NCBI RefSeq assembly: GCF_041431135.1
Contig: NZ_CP107799.1
Span: 9,068,501-9,132,500, forward strand
Direction of reading: 5' to 3'
Source of the DNA: Streptomyces sp. NBC_00554
GTDB lineage: Bacteria; Actinomycetota; Actinomycetes; Streptomycetales; Streptomycetaceae
DNA length: 64,000 bases
The notes beneath the pieces are model-generated. The model saw nothing but the letters and a program-made list of their open reading frames with translations. It did not search any database and had not been told where the DNA came from. Position 1 is the first letter of the stretch; each line of letters opens with the position of its first letter. Made by a program: the position numbers and the translations under genes. Below are positions 43,101-50,500 of this stretch, piece after piece.

Positions 43101-43293
43101 CGTCGACGGCCTCGATGCCCGTGATCCGGCGGCCGCCGTCGATCCGTACGTTCTGCGCGCCGAGGCCGTGCGGGGCCTTGCCGAGGAAGGTGACGGTGAG
43201 CAGGAGCCCCTCGTCGTTCACCTCCACGGCGTCAACTCCGTTGAGCTGCGCCGCTCTTACCTTGGTCCGTCGGGCGGACAGGGGACCGGTCAC
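40150..43293 (-). CDS. Baseplate J-like eCIS wedge protein
   Basis: This 1047-aa protein (GTG 43293, overlapping the gp25 stop) contains DYTARDYDTIRKLLLDRLALTTPDWIERNPADLGMTLVELLAYTGDQISYQQDAIATEAYL, the hallmark N-terminal block of gpJ/Afp11-like baseplate proteins. The C-terminal LDLRRTRLRAVTADDYAALA...VQRAAAELRW belongs to the same family. It forms the wedge that triggers sheath contraction. It sits between gp25 and the second large baseplate gene, the usual order in eCIS loci, and all junctions are ATGA-type overlaps. Confidence 0.9.
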   Translation of the reverse strand: MTGPLSARRTKVRAAQLNGVDAVEVNDEGLLLTVTFLGKAPHGLGAQNVRIDGGRRITGIEAVDVSVEREEDPELDDRLYVTLDKAGDTSRYRISLVETDPYGRPGTEPFRGFDQRYHSATFAFRPDCPTPFDCADGVVEEPVFPLTPVVDYTARDYDTIRKLLLDRLALTTPDWIERNPADLGMTLVELLAYTGDQISYQQDAIATEAYLDTARRRVSVRRHVRLIDYAMHDGCTARAYVTVETAGEHTLPAGTFRFASVDIRAVDPHDRPAPGTVVDDRDLADLAERGGVEVFEPVAAGDPLELRAAHNSIRLWTWGGDVCSLPKGATAVTLRDEWRDAETCEGRQLGLRAGDLLVLEEVKGPRTGTPGDADPSHRQAVRLTSVTPGIDRIEDQPVLEVTWAAEDALRFPLCLATRGGRDCAPVEDVSVARGNVVLVDHGRTVHWCGSTLPETVTVPPAPAVVVPCDPPAFGCWNPDEGNATAKLINSLTDKAECGEALTADDVRELFDVVGEDATVRAGLGLELAGQRRERVVPGTAYAQAAALRTLLAQSVYPGIAPRFRPLLGRSPVVQAVPFPDPGAVSSGQAERIGAIPSRVKQRLVELWRSARDRDGLGDEEIAELTLIYGLKVLERFELRLHPVRALRELLYRSDQLLDSKLRRIEVLTARARAGTVLDGHIAWEVAHSWGPAYAEGIHPEEPVLRGSASAGLAQDARRALPAVRLHEGELRWSPRRELLESGPRDRHFVGELEDDGRLALRFGDGRHGAKPIPSARLELHYRLGGGLAGNVGAEAINHLVLCRDDDGGDVQVAGVPVAGVRNPLPAVGGTEPEPIDQVRQLAPLDLRRTRLRAVTADDYAALASALPGVQRAAAELRWTGSVQEAHIAIDAHGTGAPAPALLDAVAQSLEAYRRIGHDVVVKPARQAPLDIALTVCAQPGHQQGQILAELYRVLGRGRLAGGRLGFFHPDALTFGEPVRLSRLVAVAAAVQGVESVQVTRLRRLFEEDRGEREDGVLRLGPLEIAICDNDPDRPENGRLAISLGGAR

Positions 43294-43676
43294 GCCTCGG
43301 CCCTCCCTTCGAAGACGTCGTCACGACGGCTCCCGGTGGCGCGGACGGCGTACGACAGATACACGCGGACGACGTTCTCCTCGCTCACCACGTCCAGGGC
43401 CGCCACCTCGATGAGATCACCGAGCCAGCGCTGCAGAGCCGCCTGCACCGAGAGCTCCAACGCGCTCGCCAGCTCGGGGCTGTTGGGTGTGAAGACCAGA
43501 TCGAGGAGGCCGCAGCCGAAGTCGGGGCGCATCACGCGCTCGCCGGGGCTGGTGAACAGCAACTGCTCGATCAGGTCGCGGACATGCTCGTCGCGGTCGG
43601 CGTGCGCACTGCGCCCCCGCCGGTCGACCCGGAACGGAAAGGCGAGATCACTGCGGATGCGGGTGCGTGGGCTCAT
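43290..43676 (-). CDS. gp25/GPW-type baseplate protein
   Basis: This 128-aa protein has the gp25-like signature HVRDLIEQLLFTSPGERVMRPDFGCGLLDLVF, which is diagnostic of the lysozyme-like-fold wedge protein (T4 gp25, Afp9). It nucleates sheath assembly on the baseplate. ATG 43676 overlaps the PAAR-like gene stop (ATGA), and its stop overlaps the gpJ-like start. Confidence 0.92.
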   Translation of the reverse strand: MSPRTRIRSDLAFPFRVDRRGRSAHADRDEHVRDLIEQLLFTSPGERVMRPDFGCGLLDLVFTPNSPELASALELSVQAALQRWLGDLIEVAALDVVSEENVVRVYLSYAVRATGSRRDDVFEGRAEA

Positions 43677-44032
43677 CGGACGGTCACCTCTCGCTGCGCG
43701 GGCTGGACGAACGGCGGGCCCTGCGGCACGAACGCCGCTGTCACGCACTGGGCCGCGGAGGTGTCGAGCAGCACCGGCGCGCCGTCGACCGTGATGCCGG
43801 AGGAGTCCGCGGTCCAGCGGACGGCGACACACGGCTCGGGTATGCCACCGACCGTGTGGGGGCAGCCGGTCACGACGTAGTTGTGGGTGGCCGTCGCCAC
43901 GGGCGCGCCGTTCACGAGCACCGCCCGGTCCGAAGCGCCGGTCGTCGAGGTGGCGCGGCCGCCGTGCGGGCAGCTGATGGCGGCACCGGAGCCGCCGCCG
44001 GTGGTGAGTAGATTCCCGGATGTCCCGGACAT
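43673..44032 (-). CDS. PAAR-like spike tip protein
   Basis: This 119-aa protein is Gly/Ser/Cys/His-rich, with AAISCPHGGRA, VVTGCPHTVGG and CVTAAF. That layout fits a PAAR/DUF4280-like beta cone in which Cys and His may bind a metal ion at the tip of the spike. It lies between the gp5-like spike gene and gp25, the expected position of the tip protein in contractile systems. ATG 44032 begins MSGTSGNLLTTGG. Confidence 0.75.
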   Translation of the reverse strand: MSGTSGNLLTTGGGSGAAISCPHGGRATSTTGASDRAVLVNGAPVATATHNYVVTGCPHTVGGIPEPCVAVRWTADSSGITVDGAPVLLDTSAAQCVTAAFVPQGPPFVQPAQREVTVR

Positions 44033-44052
44033 GCTGGATGATCCCCCGTCTT

Positions 44053-44583
44053 CTATCGCTTCGCGGCCATCGTCAACTGGCCCTTGTTGATGGTCACTTC
44101 CTTGCCGCGCAGGATGACCTCGGCGCCTTCGCCGGTCGCGATGACCACGGCTTCCTTGGTGATGCGGATGTACGCGCCGCCCTGCGCCTGGAGGAGAATC
44201 CCCTGCTCGGGCGCGTCGTTCATCACGATCTTGTGGTCCCCCGGCGTCTGGACGACGACCGGTTTGTTCGGCGAGTTCTGCTGCACCGCGGCTCGCGCGT
44301 CCGGCGGCAGCTCGGCCTCCGTCCCGTACCAGCACCCCGTCCACACCGGGAAACTCGGATCGCCCTGCTCGAACTCGACCCACACACCCGCGCCGGGCGG
44401 CGGCACCACGAACTGGCCCGCCTGCGGTCCGGTGAAGGGCAGGCAGGGCAGCGCCCACGTCGACGGTTCATCACCCAGGACGTCAGGGCACTCGACGGTG
44501 ACCCGGCCGATGTGCAGCGGGTCGTTGTTGTCGATGACCCGGCCGCGGAACTTGCCGAGGTAGCGATTACTGGGTGCCGCCAT
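44053..44583 (-). CDS. gp5/VgrG-like spike protein (baseplate assembly protein V type)
   Basis: This 176-aa protein has an OB-fold N-terminus (YLGKFRGRVIDNNDPLHIGRVTVECPDVLGDEPSTWALPCLPF...GAGVWVEFEQGDPSFPVWTGCW), the gp5/VgrG_C signature, and then a short beta-helical stretch (GAYIRITKEAVVIATGEGAEVILRGKEVTINKG). It should trimerise as the spike below the PAAR tip. The LysM-like and gpD-like hub genes lie just upstream, as in other eCIS loci. Confidence 0.88.
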   Translation of the reverse strand: MAAPSNRYLGKFRGRVIDNNDPLHIGRVTVECPDVLGDEPSTWALPCLPFTGPQAGQFVVPPPGAGVWVEFEQGDPSFPVWTGCWYGTEAELPPDARAAVQQNSPNKPVVVQTPGDHKIVMNDAPEQGILLQAQGGAYIRITKEAVVIATGEGAEVILRGKEVTINKGQLTMAAKR

Positions 44584-44635
44584 GCTGAACTGCTCCTGGA
44601 TCGTGGGGTGTTGGCTGCTGTCGGCCTGCTGCGTG

Positions 44636-45775
44636 TCATGGCCGGACGTACGCGCTGCGCGCTTCGAGCCCTTCTCTGGAGATCGTGAAGTTCTGCTGGA
44701 AGGAGCCCGGCCGCAGGTTGTGCGTCACGGACTTCACGTAGTAGTCGCCGTCGTACGCCCGTCCCGAACCGCGCACGCCGACCAGCTGGCGCGGCTGCAG
44801 GAGGTAGCCGTGCCGGTTGACGTCGAGTGAGCCCGAACCGGAGATGACGTCGGCGGACACGGCGGCGCGTGCGAGCAGCTCGGCCTCGGCCGCCTCGCGC
44901 TGCTGCTTGGCGGTACCGGAGAGCGTCTTGCGCTTGAGAGCGGGCGTCGGCCGCCTGCCGAGCGGGGGGCGCAAGGGGCTGATCAGCGGCTGGGGGAGCA
45001 GGGTGGACTGCCGGGTCCCCGGGTCCTGCCAGCGTGCCTGCGGCTCCTCGCGGGCCGTTCCGTCGTACGCGAACGTCAGCTGGTCGACCGTGGAATTGGC
45101 GTCCATGTTCACGTTCAGGGCGTGCTGGCGGATCCCGAGGCGGACCTCGGGGCCCCAACGGGCCGACGACTGGCCGGGGTTGGGGCCCGGCTCCAGGTAG
45201 AAGGTGTAGCCGTTGGCGCGGGCCAGCTCGTTCACGTAACTCAGATCGGTGCCGGTCTGGTAGTGGACGCGCAGGTTCTCGTGCGGCGGCTGGGCGATCT
45301 TCTCCCGGTACACGTCCGGCCGGATGCCGAAGTCCGCGTAGCGGCGCAGGATCGCGAGCACGCGGTCGGACGGCGGCAGGTTGGGATACCGGTCCGTGCG
45401 CTCCTCCAGGTCCATGAGCAGCGTCAGGTCCTCGCCGGTGATGGTCAGCGTGGAGTGACCGGGCTGGTTGCTGGTGCCCACTTCCTGGCGCACGATCAGC
45501 CCGTCGAAGAGGACCTCCGGAGTGCCCTTGACCGTGACGGTGACGATGACGCGGGTCTTCGGATCGAAGAACCCCTCCGGAAGCAGCGCCCGGTTGATGA
45601 GCCCGTTCTTGGTCAGGTCGAAGGCGAGCTGGAACCCGCTCCGCTCGCCCGCCGTCGCGGTGATCTGCGCCGACAGGAGCGCCTCGGCCACCTCGGCGGG
45701 GACCGGGCGGGCCAGCTGCGGCCCCATGGAGAGGGTGATGTGGACGGGGCCCTGGCCCACGGGCAGTTCAGACAC
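44636..45775 (-). CDS. gpD-like hub protein (late control D / VgrG N-terminal part)
   Basis: This 379-aa protein (GTG 45775, overlapping the LysM gene by 8 bp) has TVTVKGTPEVLFDGLIVRQEV...LTITGEDLTLLMDLEER, then YADFGIRPDVYREKIAQPP and YQTGTDLSYVNELARANGYTFYLEPG. These are signatures of phage late-control protein D and the VgrG N-terminal hub. It connects tube and spike. It ends with HNLRPGSFQQNFTISREG, a common gpD end. Confidence 0.88.
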   Translation of the reverse strand: MSELPVGQGPVHITLSMGPQLARPVPAEVAEALLSAQITATAGERSGFQLAFDLTKNGLINRALLPEGFFDPKTRVIVTVTVKGTPEVLFDGLIVRQEVGTSNQPGHSTLTITGEDLTLLMDLEERTDRYPNLPPSDRVLAILRRYADFGIRPDVYREKIAQPPHENLRVHYQTGTDLSYVNELARANGYTFYLEPGPNPGQSSARWGPEVRLGIRQHALNVNMDANSTVDQLTFAYDGTAREEPQARWQDPGTRQSTLLPQPLISPLRPPLGRRPTPALKRKTLSGTAKQQREAAEAELLARAAVSADVISGSGSLDVNRHGYLLQPRQLVGVRGSGRAYDGDYYVKSVTHNLRPGSFQQNFTISREGLEARSAYVRP

Positions 45776-46139
45776 GCCGGTCCCCCCGCGGGAAGGAGCC
45801 GGCGCGCGGGATGTCGATCTCGCTGCCCGGCTCGGCGGTCAGCTCGCGCGGGTCGAGGACGGGGTTGGCGTCGGCGATCTGCCACCACTGGGCGGGGTCG
45901 CCGAAGTAGCGCTGCCCCAGGAGGTCTGGGCGCTCACCGGTGCTGACGGTGTGCGCCTGGGTGTCCTCGGCGTCGTCCGCGACCGGGGGCAGCAACCGGC
46001 GCTTGGCGTACCGGACTTCGGTCCCGTCCGGCTGCCGGTGCACGCCGATCTCGGCATCGTGGTAGCGGCTGGAGCGGGGGTAGGGGTGGGCGCCGGGTAT
46101 CGCGTCCAGGGCGTTCTCGTACGGTTCCGTGCCGGCCAT
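45768..46139 (-). CDS. LysM-domain tube/baseplate adaptor (Afp7/tail-X type)
   Basis: This 123-aa protein has a LysM-like C-terminal half (THTVSTGERPDLLGQRYFGDPAQWWQIADANPVLDPREL, with minor differences), the typical tail-protein-X/gp53-like domain, behind an N-terminal RYHDAEIGVHRQPDGTEVRYAKRRLLPP. It probably links the hub to the wedge. It lies between the tube-initiator-like and gpD-like genes, with its stop inside the gpD start. Confidence 0.85.
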   Translation of the reverse strand: MAGTEPYENALDAIPGAHPYPRSSRYHDAEIGVHRQPDGTEVRYAKRRLLPPVADDAEDTQAHTVSTGERPDLLGQRYFGDPAQWWQIADANPVLDPRELTAEPGSEIDIPRAGSFPRGDRRV

Positions 46140-46148
46140 GGTGTCCGG

Positions 46149-46829
46149 TCAGCCCCTTCCCATGCCGATGTCGCCGGGGGCGAGCCCGAGAGTGCCGAGG
46201 CCTCCCGCACGGGCGGCGCCGGCCAGCCGCTCCTTCTGCGCGAGGTGCGCGAAGTACAGCTCGGCGCCGCGGTGTCCGGCCGGCAGGTCGCTGACCGTGA
46301 GCACCTTCAGGCCGATGCTCAGCGAGGCCCGGATCGGGTTCAGGTTCACGTCGAAGGCGGATTCGTTGATGGACAGTTCGGTGAGCCGCACGGGCATGAC
46401 GCGCTTGCTGCCCCACGTGAACAGGGTCAGCGGCATCTCGATCGGGCTGATCTCGATCGTCCCGGTCCTGGACAGGCGGCTCGCTTCGCGCAGTTGGGCC
46501 GAGGTCGGCTGCACAAGCATTTCCAGGACGGCCAGTTGAGGGTGAATACCGTCGGGCGCGGCGACCTCGAACTGGTCGGTGGCGTCGATCTCGGCAGTGA
46601 ACTTCCAGGTCTCCTGGGCGGGGCCCTTGAGCCGGAGCGCCTCATTGCGGTCCCCGCTTCCGCCTCCCCCTGAGTCTCCGCTGCCGCCGGCCGATTGGGG
46701 CGCGAGGCTGCGTTCCAGGGTGTCCGGATTGAATTGCAGGACGATGATGCGCTGGGGCGTGCCGCGTTCGGGGTCTATGAGGACTATTCCGGAACGGATG
46801 GGCTTGGGGATGTCGGCGTAGCGGGTCAC
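46149..46829 (-). CDS. CIS tube-adaptor protein
   Basis: This 226-aa protein (GTG 46829, GTGA overlap with the preceding stop) begins with GIVLIDPERGTPQRIIVLQFNPDTLERSLAPQ, followed by an ALRLKGPAQETWKFTAEIDATDQ block and PLTLFTWGSKRVMPVRLTELSINESAFD. This is the CIS tube-protein pattern that connects the inner tube with the LysM and hub proteins. A Gly/Ser insert lies near residues 45-60. All neighbours on this side are baseplate parts. Confidence 0.85.
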   Translation of the reverse strand: MTRYADIPKPIRSGIVLIDPERGTPQRIIVLQFNPDTLERSLAPQSAGGSGDSGGGGSGDRNEALRLKGPAQETWKFTAEIDATDQFEVAAPDGIHPQLAVLEMLVQPTSAQLREASRLSRTGTIEISPIEMPLTLFTWGSKRVMPVRLTELSINESAFDVNLNPIRASLSIGLKVLTVSDLPAGHRGAELYFAHLAQKERLAGAARAGGLGTLGLAPGDIGMGRG

Positions 46830-47542
46830 AGGCGGGCCTCCAGTCGGTGGGCGAGTTCCGTGTAGTCCCAGGCAGGGAAAAGGCGTGGGAACACGTCCAA
46901 CATGGTCGTCAGCTGATTCCTGACGTCGTCGAAGTCCGGATGACCCAGCGGGACCTCATCGGTGAAGAGGTACTGCCATCCCAAAGTGCCTTTGGTGAGG
47001 GCTAGTTGTTCCATGTATTCGGTATAGGTGAGATCCAGCTTGACGTATTGCCGCGTCCAGCCCTCCGCGCTGGTCAACTCCATGTCGTAGTACCAGACCT
47101 CCAGCGGGTCGACCTGGGGCTGGGACCGGATGGCCGCGAGTTGGCCCGTGGCGGCGAGCGGGGTGTCGTCGATGACGCGCAGCTGTGTGAAGAACTCCCG
47201 CTCCTCGTCCGTGGAACCGGCCCAGGTCAGGTCCGGCGGATGCTTCAGAAGCGCGGTGAAAAGATCGGTCACTCGGAACTCGCCGCGGATTTCTGGAATG
47301 CCGGATGCCCGCTCGCTGTGCCAGCAGTTGGCGATCTCGGAGATGCGAGGACTCAGCACGCAGAGATCGCGGCTGAACACCACATCCTGCCAATCGGGCA
47401 GATAGGTGAAGAGCGCCGGTGCCTCCTCGAACGTCTCGCCGAGGTCTCCCGTGACCGAGCGGTCCACCACCAACCCGGTACAGTCAATGATTTCCTGTTG
47501 TGTCTGGAACAGCTTCTGCTCGATCTCGGTCGGGTTGCGCAT
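46826..47542 (-). CDS. SMI1/KNR4 (SUKH)-like protein, candidate immunity for the adjacent effector
   Basis: This 238-aa acidic, globular protein has no signal or membrane segment. Its C-terminal half, YTEYMEQLALTKGTLGWQYLFTDEVPL...LTTMLDVFPRLFPAWDYTELAHRLEA, resembles SUKH/SMI1-KNR4 immunity-type proteins, where the pattern YLxxLxxTxGxxGWQYLF recurs. It lies directly after the 2150-aa DUF4157 effector gene (30-bp gap). It interrupts the otherwise structural gene order. SUKH proteins often neutralise nuclease toxins, which fits the nuclease-like end of the effector. A loading-chaperone role is an alternative. Confidence 0.6.
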   Translation of the reverse strand: MRNPTEIEQKLFQTQQEIIDCTGLVVDRSVTGDLGETFEEAPALFTYLPDWQDVVFSRDLCVLSPRISEIANCWHSERASGIPEIRGEFRVTDLFTALLKHPPDLTWAGSTDEEREFFTQLRVIDDTPLAATGQLAAIRSQPQVDPLEVWYYDMELTSAEGWTRQYVKLDLTYTEYMEQLALTKGTLGWQYLFTDEVPLGHPDFDDVRNQLTTMLDVFPRLFPAWDYTELAHRLEARL

Positions 47543-47572
47543 TCCCTTCGGCCTCCACTCTCATCTATGAGT

Positions 47573-50500
47573 TCAGTACTCCAGCAGATTCTCTTGTTCC
47601 GCCACTGCCAGGGAGACTATTCCCGCAGTGAAGTCCCGAATCCTGTTCCTTCGCTTCTCGGGTAGTTCATTGAGACGCTGGGCGAGTTCTGTTGTGTTGC
47701 CCGGAGGCTTGGTGGCCGGAGTCCCGTCTCCGCGATTTGTGCGGGCGTACCTGATGGCCTCGGCGAAGGCCGGCGACACGTTCAGCATTCTCATCATGCG
47801 CCGGTTCGAGTCACGATTGATGAGGACCCTCCTGGGCGCGCCCTGGGGCTGGGGTGGCTGATCCAGTGGCCCGACAGAGAAGTTCAAAGGGCCGCGGTCC
47901 GTCGGAACCTTCTCCTTCCACGCCTTGGCATCACGGTCGTAGCGATACGTCCCCCACGCCGCGGATATGGAATGGGGGAACCCCTTGACCGGACCGGTGT
48001 GCCACGTCAGTCCGATCTGGTACCAGACCATGCGCAGTTTGTCGTCGCGACTGTCGTCCTTCCGTCGTACCTCCTTTTCCGGGTACTGCTCGATGCCCCA
48101 CTTGAAGGTGGGGTTGTTGATCGAGTTCTGGGCGGGCACGAGATTCGTGCCGAGGAACGGGCCGCCGAGTTTCTCGGTGAGCAGGTGCATCCGCACCCAG
48201 CGCTTGCTGGCGTCCGTGTTGAGGTCGTACTTGTTGATGTGGCGGAAGCCGATGGGTTCCTGGATCAGGCTCGAGTTCGCCTTCTGGCCGTGCGCCTCGA
48301 CGAATTCCTTGTTGAGGTGTTCGGCCTTGAAGTTCTTGGCCAACTGACCGTTCACGAACTTCGGTATACGGGGTGCTGGGAGCTTCGGGTCCGGCTGGTC
48401 CGTGAGGTAGTCGGTGTGTTCCTCGTAGCCGTTCGTGTCCAGATCCTCGGCTTTGGTGTAGCCGCCCGTGACAGTGCCTTGAGGGTTGAGCCTGGCGGTG
48501 ATCGTGAAGTCCGGCTGACCCGCCTTGCTCAGGCTGGTGAGCCGGTAATGGCGCCGCATGCTAGCGAGCATCTGACGGTGGACCGCCGGGTCCATGCCTT
48601 TGGCCAGCTGCTTCCGGATCAGGGGGCGGATCCGGGCGATGATCTTCGCCAGCCTTTCGGCCTTGGACTCCTCCTCCTTCTTCTGCCTTTCCTTGTCGGG
48701 CTGGCGCTTGGGCCTGCCCGGGCCGCTCCTGTCGGGCCTGGGCCTGGGTTTGCCGGGACCTCCCTTGTCGGGTTTGGTTCTCGGCCTGCCAGGGCTGTCC
48801 TTGTCCGGCTTGGGCTTGGGTTTGCCGGGCGCGTCCATGTCCTGCCCCGGCTTGCCCGGGGTGCCGTCCTTCGGCTTCGTCGAGTCCTTGTCGTCCTTCG
48901 GCTGAGCCGGCTTGTCGTCGTCCTTGTCCGGCTTGGACCTGCCGGGCGCGTCCTTGTCGGGCTTGGGACTGGCGGCCGGGCCGGTGTCCTCCCTCGGCTG
49001 GGGCTTCGAAGCCGGGGCGGGCTCGGGCTTCGACTTGGGGGCCGGCGTCGGGCGCGTGTCCGGCTTGTTGGTGTGGGTCGGCGTACCTTCGGGCTCCTTG
49101 TCGCCCTTCGGCCTGCCGTCCTTTTCGCTGCCCGTGGGCCTCTTGCCGCCGCCCTTGTTTTCCGTGGGCTTCTCGTCGCCCTTGGTCGCGGGCTGCTTGG
49201 GGGCAGGTTGCTTGGGGGAGGGCGCCGTGCCGGGCTTCGCGTCAGGCCTGTTCGCCGGTTGCGCCGCAGGCGTCGCCGCCGTCGGGCGTGCCGCTGTGTC
49301 GGTGGGCGCGCTCCTGCCGTTCGTATCGCCCTTGTTGTTGCCGCCCCTGTCGTCCGAGCCCTGACCCGCAGGCCCCTTCTCTCTGCCCTTGTCCCCGTTG
49401 CCGAGCTTCGCAGCCACCCCCTTCAGCCGCTTCCCCACCTTGGCCACGTACTTGCCGATGCCGCTGATCAGCGCCTCGTACGCCAGCTCGAGCAGCGCCA
49501 CGATTCCCGCCGCGACCGCTTTCGCGAAGAGGATGCCCGCCCCGCCCTGGCGGACCGCCTTGAGCCAGCCGATGACCGCACCGATCGCCCGCAGGATCTC
49601 GCCGAGCGCCCCGATGGCCGTACGGATGGCGTCGATCACGGCCATTGCCCAGCCCGCGCCCGGGATCAGTTTGGCGATGACCTTGGTGATGACGATCTCG
49701 CCGATGATGAAGGGGAGTTGGGGGACGATGGCGTCCCACGTCTCCTTGACGATCTTCTCCAGGGTGATGCCACCCTTGATCAGCCTGTCCAGGATGGCCC
49801 TGGGGATGCCGATGATCTCCTCGATCTTCGACTGGAACCACTGCTTGACGGCTGCCTGGACCTCCCGGAACAGGTGGTTCTTCGCGCCGTCCACCGCCGA
49901 GTTCTTGGCGCCGCTCAGCCAGCCGCCCGGATCGGAGAGGAAGTCGACGGCGATGAGCATGAAGTCGCCGAGCGCGCTGAGGAGTTTGGAGGCGTAGTCC
50001 AGGACCGTCTTGATCGCGTCCATCACGGCCTTGATGACGTCCTGGAGCATCTTCCTGAGGACGTTGAGGATGTCGCTCAGCATCTTCGCGATGGCGTTCA
50101 GCAGATCGGCGACGATCTGCCTCAGCTGGGTGGCCAGCCGGTTGACGAGGGCGATCGCCGCCGCGATCAGAGAAGTGATGAACTTCCGGATGCGGTTGGC
50201 CAGTTCGATGACGGCCCGCACCATCGCCTTGGCGAATTCGATCAGGTCGTCGATGAGCTTCTTGACCGTGTCGACGATGAACCTGCGCGCCTCGTTGATC
50301 CAGCGCTCGACCGTCTCCCTGAAGTTCTTGATGAAGCCGACGACCGCGTCACGTGCCGCTCTGATGACGCGGACGATCGCGTTCTTGATCTCGATGACCT
50401 TCTGCTTGATCCAGTCGAAGGCCTTGGAGATCCAGTTGCCGGACTCCTGGACGCTGTTGTCGCGCTCCTTCTCGGCGTCCTGTTCGGCCTTGGTGTTCGC

